Shown here: positions 6,895 through 12,731 of the stretch, piece by piece
Numbering within the stretch: the stretch's first letter is position 1
Layout of the letters: the number at the start of each line of letters is the position of its first letter
From: Gloeopeniophorella convolvens
Lineage: Eukaryota; Basidiomycota; Agaricomycetes; Russulales
Length of the DNA: 12,731 nucleotides
Assembly: GCA_022496205.1 (NCBI GenBank)
Contig: WTXD01000310.1
Span: forward strand, 1-12,731
Reading direction: 5' to 3'
The notes under the pieces: generated by a model
What the model was told of the DNA's origin: nothing
Database searches by the model: none
The model's input: the letters and a program-made list of their open reading frames with translations, nothing else
Program-made: the position numbers and the translations under genes

Positions 6895-8614
6895 ATTACT
6901 CTTTATAAGCACCGAATTTCAAGAATATATCAAAGAACACTCTTAGAACAACCCTAGTCTAGAAGAAATCACTGATATCTCTCAACATCTACCTCCCAGA
7001 AGCACTATTAGAAAAATCAGACTTGACAAAGAAAGCCAGCATGTCTATGCCATTGCCACAGTCCTTGGACAAACCCTTGTTCTTAACGAAGCAACCAAAC
7101 AAACCGTTTTTACCACTTATCAAGTACCAGTTCTCGAAGCACTAAACACTTACTACCCACATGCTGATCAACTTCAAGGTTACGCCTGGGCATCTTTAGA
7201 AGGACTTTACAAAGACAAGAAAGTCCGTTGAAACGAAGGCAAGAAACGGTGGCAATACTTCAATAACCAACCAGTCTACTTTGATCCTCCTAAATAAACT
7301 CGCATTGTACCACCACCTACACCACCTCACTCAGACGACTCAGACAAAGTCAACGAGCTCTTAGAATCTACTCAAGAAACCATCTAACGCATCTCCAGAA
7401 AAGTTACTCCACTAGGCACCCCATTAGCCGCAAACTCGCCTCACACTATACCTGAAGGCTTTGGTACTCCAGAACGTCACCCATCTTCTCAAGAAAACGC
7501 ACTTCCTAAAGAATCATCTGAATCAGTTGCACCTTCACTGTCCCAGCCTCAAGAACTTGTGCCTTTTGTCCAGACTCCTATGCCTCCTATCTCTCGTATT
7601 GGACCGACTCAGACTCCAGTCTCCTCTTCATCTCGTCAGACTCAAGTACCGCCTCCATTTAAACCACCAGTAAACCCACCATCTCAAGGAACTACTACCG
7701 CTCCACCCAAGATGTCTTCTAAGTTACTCGGCAGCCCACCAGAACCCTTTAATAGTGCAGAAGCTACTGCTCACCAGTTCCTTTCTCATCTCAACAACTA
7801 TTATTTGCTCAATGAAGACCTGTACAACACAGACACTAAGAAGATCACTGACGCCTATACTCACTTCAAAAACAACACCTATGCCGGAGAATGGGTTCGC
7901 ATCTGCATGAACGACACACTCACAAATAAAGCCTATGGCACCTGAAAAGCCTTTATCGACACCTTCAAAACCATGTTCACCAATCCTGACCAGAAACAAC
8001 TCGCCATCAACAAGTTCTTCCAGTATCCACAAGGTATTCGCCGCTTCTGCGAATGGTACCAAGACTGGGACGTTGCATACACTGAAGCTGCCATCACTGA
8101 CAACACTGTCACCATCCCTGTCCTCTGCCATAACCTGAACAATCAGCTCAAGCAGAAGTACTCTGCAGTTGCAAATAAACCCAAGACACTCCCTGAAGTC
8201 ATCAAAATTATCCAAGAACTTGATGACTCATATTGGACAAACTGTCCTAGGAGTACCTTCCAAGGTGGACATGGACAAAGCAACATCCGCTCCCTCGAAG
8301 AAGGAGAAATCTCACAAGTCAATGCAACCACTGCATTTCCCCCACTCACTGCTGAAGAGTGCAAGCATCATCATGACAACAACCTTTGCATGTACTGTGG
8401 AGGAGGAGGACATTGGTCCAACAAATGCCTCAGAAAGCTCAGCAGACCCTCACCTCCCACTTTGTTCAACTTTAACGGCCAAGGCAGAGGAAACTTCAGA
8501 GGATCATTCCAAGGCCGCGGACATGGTGATACACTGCCGGAGCATATACCCTTGGTTGCAGACCAATTTTGCGATTCTATGACCTGGCACTTGAGCCTAG
8601 CAAACCCTCGTTGA
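6895..8614 (+). pseudogene. gag: Retrotransposon Gag with CCHC zinc knuckle, degraded
   Basis: The frame runs from about 6900 to TGA at 8612-8614 with a few stops, mostly before 7400. The first third (IRKIRLDKESQHVYAIA, YAWASLEGLYKD) still belongs to the unknown extension, followed by a Pro/Ser/Thr-rich linker at about 7300-7700. From ATG 7712 comes a typical Gag core: PPEPFNSAEATAHQFL, LNEDLY, ITDAYTHFKNNTYAGEW, then TGA at 7943-7945 where related Gags have Trp (G-T-W), then AFIDTFKTMF. The knuckle is CMYCGGGGHWSNKC (8387-8428), a perfect C-x2-C-x4-H-x4-C. An RG/GQGR-rich tail follows (8476-8530), typical of nucleocapsid RNA binding. Gag would form the particle and package element RNA; this copy cannot, given its stops. 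The last codons after about 8545 may already be foreign sequence. Confidence 0.85.
8387..8428 (+). other. CCHC zinc knuckle of Gag
   Basis: The 14 codons encode C-x2-C-x4-H-x4-C with no substitution in the four metal ligands, the retroviral/retrotransposon nucleocapsid signature. Confidence 0.9.
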
Positions 8615-8898
8615 CCTCTTACCACCACCATCCCTTCGGCGCTTGTGGGTTCCACCATTGGGGGGTGGGCTGTCATCCGGCGACATGGCTGCCCATCCAC
8701 CCCCTTCCTCGCTGTCCGTCCCCTCAGCGACCTCGCCTCCTTTTTCCACTCTGGTCACCGTCACAGGGCATGGCTGGTGCCCGTCAACGTGCAGGTACAT
8801 CAAGGCCTGTGAAGTATCTTTGTTGCAAGGAGTTCAGGTCATAGCGAGGAGCACCTACAAGAGTGATCGGAAGACACCGCTTCGAACGCTTACCCCCT
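8615..8898. other. Unassigned GC-rich junction segment between the two retroelements
   Basis: Composition changes here from AT-richer Gag sequence to GC- and CpG-richer sequence. One plus-strand frame is open from 8601 up to the LTR edge at 8898, including ATGGCTGCCCATCC at about 8688 and a Pro/Ser-rich peptide (MAAHPPPSSLSVPSATS), but a second plus frame is also partly open and GC content makes long frames cheap. I cannot tell whether it is host sequence, part of another element or the remains of the old element. I see no terminal repeats. Confidence 0.35.
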
Positions 8899-9444
8899 TG
8901 TCACGGCCTGAGCCGGCGCGAGCGGAGCTGGCGAGGGCTGAGACGAGCGAGGTTCGATAAGTCGGTCTCGATGTGAGCCGGTCCTCAAAGGCGCACGTGA
9001 ATGTGCACGAGATCCTGGATAAGACATGATGTCTGAAGTTAGGAGGCAATCGGCCTCCGGTACGTCAAGTTCAAAGCTGAAGACCTCGCGATACTTGGGC
9101 GAACAAGTCCCTCACGCGGATTCCCTGGTAACCTCGTCGATTGACAAAGGAGAACAGGCTTAAGGCCTTAGAGTACAACTGCTACGCCTTAAGTACTAGA
9201 AGAGAAATGGTTTACATAATGTCCTAGTATCGAGTCATACCGAGTCAGAACGGACTCAAGGTGGGTCTCCTAGGTAGAAGTATAGTAGGGGTCCAATGGC
9301 ATAAGGGGCGCGTCAAGAAGTATGGAGGAATCGTATGACGAGTGAGAGATAAGCGTCCCTGAGTCATCGAACCGGAACGGAGCTCGTATCGTACAGGAGC
9401 TGGAAAGATAAGAAAAAAGAAGATGTATCGTACAAGTCATGACA
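8899..9444 (-). repeat. 3' LTR (546 bp) of the chromovirus
   Basis: Read on the minus strand it begins TGTCATGACTTG and ends CAGGCCGTGACA, with 5-bp inverted TGTCA/TGACA termini. A purine-rich tract (AAGAGGGACG) lies immediately upstream of it in element sense, as expected for a 3' LTR. There is no coding sequence within it. Only one LTR is in the window, so the boundaries rest on termini and the purine tract. Confidence 0.75.
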
Positions 9445-9460
9445 TTGCGTCCCTCTTACG
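9445..9460 (-). promoter_or_regulatory. Polypurine tract next to the 3' LTR
   Basis: The minus strand reads CGTAAGAGGGACGCAA directly before the TGTCA start of the LTR. In LTR elements this RNase H-resistant purine run primes plus-strand DNA synthesis. It is interrupted by a C, so it is weaker than the run at 10931-10943. Confidence 0.5.
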
Positions 9461-9463
9461 TCT

Positions 9464-9480
9464 GAAGTCGCCTCGACTTC
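9464..9480. repeat. Perfect 7-bp inverted repeat at the end of ORF3
   Basis: GAAGTCG, a 3-base loop CCT, then CGACTTC. It overlaps the last bases of the ORF3 stop region and sits just before the polypurine tract. It could form a short hairpin in the element RNA; no function is shown. Confidence 0.5.
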
Positions 9481-10840
9481 AATCCTCGTTCTGCGTACCG
9501 AAGTCCACATCGTGATCACTCGTACCTTCGCGTCTCTCTGCTGGTCCTTGCCTCGCCGTACGCCTCGCTAACAGCGTCTCTTCGTCCGCCCAGATTCGAC
9601 TCGACCAGTGATGCAGGAGTGGCGTAACGTGGTTAGCCAAGTGCTGCCGCGCGTTGTGGACTGCCTGTACGTGGGACTCGAGGCAGGCGGCTTCGAGTCG
9701 TCGTCGGATTTGAAGGATGCGCATGTTCGCGTCTGCGCGCTTCCTTTCCAACTCGTCAATGTCGTACTGGACGCGCTTCCTCTTGCGCATCTCCTGACCT
9801 AAACGGAATGCGTTGGCGGTGAGTCCGTCGTCCCACAGGTCTCGAACGATGCTTAGGAGGTGGTTGTCCTGCGCCATGAGTCGGTCCTCAGTTTCGAGGG
9901 CGAGGTGGTCGGGCTTTTTGTGCCGGACTGGAGTCGCGTACAACTCGATGCCCGTGTCCATCTCGTCGTACTCGTCCTCGACTGCGACCATGAATGGGCA
10001 GGGCACGTCAGTGACCTTCTTTACCCAAGGAGCAATGATGAGTCGTCCGTCGTACTTCGAGCGAATGGTTTCGGACGTAATGACATGCTGGTCGTTTCGA
10101 AAGAAACCTTCAGAGAGGAGGTCGCGTGGGAGTCGTGGGTTTTTCAGGCGTAATGCCTGGTAGGCTTGGTCGGCCAGACGAGTGAGAACGAACATGAGCT
10201 CCTCGCTCAGCTCGGCAATCATGCCCTTTCAGTAGTCCGTCGTTAAAGCGTACCAGCGTACGGCGGAGCAGTCGTCAATGCGTTCGTAGAACCGTTTGGA
10301 CAACTGGGCCTTCATGTCAGTTAGACGAACTGACTTGAGGTCCCAGTTGAACCCCGTGTTCTCGAACGTCGCGGTGATAAGATGGTCCAGGTAGTCCTGG
10401 TTGCGTCCCTTGACGCGCTTCCTCTCGCTCTCTTCTTCGTCCAGGTCGATGATCGTATTTCCCATGACGACGTGAGTAGGGCCAACGGGGGTGCCAGTCC
10501 TTGGCAGCATCGAGGCCGGGATGAACTGGGCGAGGATGGTGGCTGACCCTTCGACTCGAGGGTTCGTCGGTTCTGCTTCCACTGTCACCGCTTCTACCTT
10601 CGGGCTCGAAGGTGTGACAACGCTGGCAGAGACTGAGCGGATGGGAACAGGCATGGGAATACGTACTCCTTTGGTGACCATAATGGTCTCCTCGAAGAAG
10701 GTCGGCGGGGTCGGGGGACGCGAGCTGGCGATGGAGTCGGTGTCGGCACGGAGGTATTCGATGTTCGGGATAGGACGGGGAGCTGGGGAGCTCAATTCGA
10801 TGGAAGAGACAGATGAAACGGTGGTGGGGACTGGAGACAT
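9479..10840 (-). CDS. Post-pol ORF3 of the chromovirus, coiled-coil protein of unknown function, one in-frame stop
   Basis: A frame of 453 codons begins at ATG 10838-10840 (context CCTACCATG) and ends at TGA 9479-9481. It has a single internal TGA at codon 204 (10229-10231), possibly from TGG. Order of parts: a Pro/Ser/Thr-rich N-terminus (residues 1-85); an acidic-basic patch IIDLDEEESERKRVKGR (about 132-148); a helical middle (DMKAQLSKRFYERIDD); an acidic loop EDEYDEMDT (about 288-296); a strongly charged, heptad-like helix around residues 345-405 (MRKRKRVQYDIDELERKR); and a basic/acidic tail. I see no signal peptide, membrane segment, zinc finger or catalytic motif, so it is not an obvious envelope protein. 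It lies in the same orientation as pol, between pol and the 3' LTR. A structural or Gag-like role is possible, but this is inference. Confidence 0.65.
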
Positions 10841-10930
10841 GGTAGGAGTAGGGAGTGGAGACGGGTAAGAAGTCGAATAGAACGTTGTGATCGCTAGAGT
10901 GACTGAAGTCGCTGAAGGTAACGATGAAAA

Positions 10931-10947
10931 TTACCCCCCTCTTATAG
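10931..10947 (-). promoter_or_regulatory. Polypurine/TATA-like sequence right after the pol stop
   Basis: The minus strand reads CTATAAGAGGGGGGTAA directly after the pol TGA (10948-10950). The G-rich run AAGAGGGGGGTAA looks like the polypurine tract that normally precedes the 3' LTR of such chromoviruses, yet no LTR follows; ORF3 does. The overlapping TATAAGAG, about 100 bp before the ORF3 ATG, could instead be a core promoter for a separate ORF3 mRNA. Both readings are inferences. Confidence 0.45.
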
Positions 10948-11346
10948 TCAGCGTCGACCACGGCGCTTAGATAGGGTATCGGATGCCGGTCCTGCGGCAT
11001 CAGGATGTTCAGTGTGATAGAGGTTCAGCAGGTCGTCCGCGTGAACTTCGGACGCCGTGACCCACTCGTTATCCGAGTCTGGGTAGCCCTTCCATTTCAT
11101 GAGGTACTGCAGCTGACGGCGGAAGAAGCGAGAGTTCTGAATGGATTCGACTTCGTACTCTTCTTCTCCTTCGATAAGGTCAGGTGGAGGACGGGGGAAG
11201 TTCTCGCCGTGTTCCCGTGTCTCGCGATAAGGAAGAAGGCGGGACACGTGAAAGACGTCGTGAATCCTCATCGATGGGGGAAGTTCCAGTTGGAATGTCA
11301 CCGGGGATAGTTTCCGTATGATGCGGAAGGGACCATGGCGTCGGGG
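10948..11346 (-). pseudogene. pol: Pol C-terminus: GPY/F module and chromodomain
   Basis: This is the end of the polyprotein, in a different frame from the integrase because of a one-base indel in a C5 run near 11341-11347. It starts [20 protein letters not shown] (GPY/F module, which helps integrase multimerise and bind DNA), continues [15 protein letters not shown], then an acidic linker [11 protein letters not shown], then a chromodomain: [25 protein letters not shown] and a helix [12 protein letters not shown]. Chromodomains of chromoviruses read histone methyl marks, usually H3K9me, and steer integration into heterochromatin. The aromatic cage candidates (Tyr of EEYEVE, Trp of KWKGY, Trp of NEW) are all present. 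It ends in a basic tail KRRGRR and TGA 10948-10950. The ATG at 11395 is not a real start; it lies in integrase sequence read out of frame. Confidence 0.88.
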
Positions 11347-12422
11347 GCTAGTTTCAGCGTTGGATACGCTGTCGGCAAGTGACTTCCCTCGAGCCATACA
11401 AGGTCTCCTTCTGCCAACGTAGGCAGCTGACCACCGGCCTTCCGCTTCATCATGTCAGCTGTCCATTCCAGAGCTTCTCGTGCCGCAAGGTGGTGACTGC
11501 GCAGCAGTTCAAGTCGGTCAGTGATCCGGGGTATCGATGAGGCCGTTCCTATCAGCCAATCAGAATGAGGGTGGTAGCCCATCAGGGCTTCGAACGGGGA
11601 TAGTTTCGTCGCAGCACTCTTCCAGGAGTTGTGCGAGAATTCTGCGAATGGAAGCCAGTCGGCCCAGTCATCCTGTCTGCCATTCACCCAGAACCGCAGG
11701 TACTGTTCGAGCTGCTGGTTAACGCGCTCAGTTTGTCCGTCGGTCTGGGGGTGGTAGGCTGTGGAGATGTTCTGGCTAATGCCCAGACGTCGGCACAGTT
11801 CGCGGGTAAAGGAAGATGCAAAACGAGGGTCGCGATCAGAAATGATACGGCGTGGTAGTCCAAATCGTCGGTAGACGTTATCCAGATATAGCTTCGCCAC
11901 TCCTTCGGCTGTGATCGTTTCATTGCAGGGTACGAATACCGCACCCTTCGTGCAATCGTGGTCAACGATCACAAGAATAGAGTCGAAGCCGCGAGATATC
12001 GGGAGTTTGACAATGAAGTCCATCGACACGGTCTGGAACGGACCTGCATCCGGGTCGGCATAGATCGGCATGAGTTCCGGTTTCTGCCGATTAGTCCGGA
12101 CCTTCAGCGCTTGACAGTCAGCGCATCCATTAACGTAGTTTTTGACGAACTCGTTAAGGCCCGGCCAGTCCCACTGTCGTCGTATCAACTCCTGGGTGTT
12201 CGTTATGCCGGGATGTCCGGCAGAGGGGGTGTCGTGATGGGCGCGAACAATATCGCGTCTGAGTGTTTCATCTGTGTCAGCCGGTATCCAGAGCTGTCCT
12301 TTCTCGGTACGCCACCATCCATCCGACTGTTTCGTACACCCAGTCGGTGCTTTTGTTTTGTCACCCCAGAGCTGGGCGACTCGAACACGATCTCGAGTGA
12401 CGGCTTCCTGTAGGAACGTCAA
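11298..12422 (-). CDS. pol: Pol: Ty3/gypsy integrase
   Basis: Integrase inserts the element cDNA into the genome. Counting from the TTG codon at 12420-12422: an N-terminal HHCC zinc-binding domain with H63, H70, C100 and C103 (HHDTPSAGH...CADC); then the RNase H-fold core with the D,D35E triad D135 (VSMDF), D196 (IISDRDPRF) and E232 ([12 protein letters not shown]), exactly 35 residues between the last two; then [20 protein letters not shown] and the LVWLEGSHL strand leading to the C-terminal domain. All catalytic and metal ligands are present. It is an inner part of the polyprotein, so the TTG is only a frame boundary. The last ~16 codons (11298-11346) are out-of-frame readthrough after an indel in a C5 run; the true continuation is the GPY/F-chromodomain frame. 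Confidence 0.94.
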   Translation of the reverse strand: MTFLQEAVTRDRVRVAQLWGDKTKAPTGCTKQSDGWWRTEKGQLWIPADTDETLRRDIVRAHHDTPSAGHPGITNTQELIRRQWDWPGLNEFVKNYVNGCADCQALKVRTNRQKPELMPIYADPDAGPFQTVSMDFIVKLPISRGFDSILVIVDHDCTKGAVFVPCNETITAEGVAKLYLDNVYRRFGLPRRIISDRDPRFASSFTRELCRRLGISQNISTAYHPQTDGQTERVNQQLEQYLRFWVNGRQDDWADWLPFAEFSHNSWKSAATKLSPFEALMGYHPHSDWLIGTASSIPRITDRLELLRSHHLAAREALEWTADMMKRKAGGQLPTLAEGDLVWLEGSHLPTAYPTLKLAPDAMVPSASYGNYPR

Positions 12423-12731
12423 TTTACGAAGATCTCGGGAGGGAGTATGGCCACTTCTTCGTGTTCGATGGAGCCATCGTCATGGTCGGGTCATCGAGAG
12501 AGGGCGTCGGCAGGGGTATGTTGTTTTTCCAGGGACGTGCTGGATGACGAAGTTGAATTCGGCGAGGTCTCCGTGCCACCACGTCTGGCGATGCAAGACC
12601 TTCCGAGTGTCCTTAAAGAATAATAAGTTACGATGGTCCGTGAGTATCGTAATTGGGTATTTGGCTCCTGCTAAGTAGTGGCGCCATTCCTTCAGCGCCT
12701 TTATAATAGCTAGGAGTTCTCTGTCGTAAAC
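12423..12731 (-). pseudogene. pol: Pol: RNase H domain and linker, partial at the window edge, with compensating indels
   Basis: The fragment begins inside RNase H: VYDRELLAIIKALKEWRHYL, then ITILTDHRNL with the catalytic Asp of TDH, FFKDTRKVLHRQ, then LAEFNFVIQHVPGK. RNase H removes the RNA strand during cDNA synthesis. The hallmark PADALSR motif follows in another frame (shift near 12513-12518), where a TGA at 12491-12493 replaces an expected Arg (CGA to TGA). The linker [16 protein letters not shown] then returns to the first frame near 12422-12428 through a second indel. RNase H and integrase are thus in the same frame, with about 90 bp between them shifted. Reverse transcriptase should lie just beyond the right edge. 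Confidence 0.88.

Larger units (their letters stand above)
3426..8614 (+). mobile_element. Old, 3'-truncated LTR retrotransposon (probable Ty3/gypsy)
   Basis: The element consists of a 5' LTR (3426-3733), a primer-binding site (3736-3745) and one ancestral frame of about 1,600 codons ending in a Gag with a zinc knuckle. Protease, reverse transcriptase, RNase H and integrase are missing, and no 3' LTR is seen. The right end lies between about 8545 and 8614, where Gag-like sequence and AT-rich composition stop. Decay is heavy: about two dozen in-frame stops, at least one frameshift, low CpG. Assignment to Ty3/gypsy rests on Gag style and apparent self-priming; without pol it is an inference. 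Confidence 0.7.
8899..12731 (-). mobile_element. Ty3/gypsy chromovirus, 3' two-thirds, cut by window edge
   Basis: In minus-strand order the window shows RNase H, integrase, GPY/F module, chromodomain, a polypurine/TATA-like site, a post-pol ORF3, a second polypurine tract and the 3' LTR. Gag, protease, reverse transcriptase and the 5' LTR lie beyond the right edge. The integrase motifs and chromodomain are almost intact and CpG is abundant, so it is much younger than its left neighbour. A few one-base indels and single stops show that this copy is probably inactive. The candidate left target duplication is CCCCT (8894-8898); its partner is outside the window. Confidence 0.88.

Noticed and set aside
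7461..7673. 70-codon Leu-rich plus-strand open frame in the Pro/Ser-rich linker
   Set aside because: It is a frame-shifted shadow of the Gag linker; the Leu/His bias comes from reading CCT/TCA-rich codons out of phase.
9479..10840. ORF3 as an envelope gene making the element an errantivirus-like retrovirus
   Set aside because: No signal peptide, hydrophobic membrane segment or Cys-rich ectodomain can be seen; the protein is charged and coiled-coil-like.
10317..11000. 227-codon minus-strand open frame overlapping the pol end and ORF3 start
   Set aside because: It crosses the pol stop and ORF3 in another frame, with an Arg/His/Pro-rich peptide typical of a GC-rich shadow.
11298..11397. ATG at 11395 as the start of a separate chromodomain gene
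   Set aside because: The first ~17 codons after it are integrase sequence read out of frame. The chromodomain belongs to pol after a one-base indel in a C5 run.

Overview
The window looks like heterochromatin-like, transposon-rich DNA from a basidiomycete fungus, most likely an Agaricomycete. I infer this from the style of the Ty3/gypsy chromovirus proteins and from a decayed gene resembling a Trp-rich protein family that I remember from mushroom genomes. Nothing prokaryotic is present: no operons, tRNA, rRNA or CRISPR. I see no intact single-copy host gene. Almost everything is a retrotransposon or a decayed gene.

Layout from left to right. (1) 1-473 has no recognisable gene. (2) About 474-3099, minus strand, is a decayed gene, readable after two frameshifts and several in-frame stops. 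It is interrupted by two solo LTRs of one family (600-967 and 978-1463), side by side in the same orientation, each with its own 5-bp target duplication. Removing both LTRs and the duplicated target copies restores the reading frame. (3) 3089-3427, plus strand, is an orphan open frame that ends exactly where the next LTR begins. (4) 3426 to about 8600, plus strand, is an old, truncated LTR retrotransposon. It has a 308-bp 5' LTR with a TATA box, a primer-binding site that looks self-primed (Tf1/sushi style), and a very long degraded reading frame of about 1,600 codons. The end of that frame is a recognisable Gag with a CCHC zinc knuckle. The roughly 1,200 or more codons before Gag match nothing I recognise. 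(5) 8601-8898 is an unassigned GC-richer junction segment. (6) 8899-12731, minus strand, is a younger Ty3/gypsy chromovirus cut off by the right edge. It encodes RNase H, integrase, a GPY/F module and a chromodomain, followed by a polypurine/TATA-like sequence, an extra ~453-codon reading frame (ORF3), a second polypurine tract and a 546-bp 3' LTR.

The two large elements differ sharply in age and composition. By hand count, 600 bp of the plus-strand element (6001-6600) holds about 11 CpG, while 600 bp of the minus-strand element (11401-12000) holds about 46. The CpG-poor parts also carry many stops that a single C-to-T or G-to-A change could explain. This fits methylation-driven or RIP-like decay of older copies with a later insertion of the chromovirus.

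The best candidates for something undescribed are the giant N-terminal extension ahead of Gag in the old element and the post-pol ORF3 of the chromovirus. No database search was possible, so family names rest on motifs and memory.
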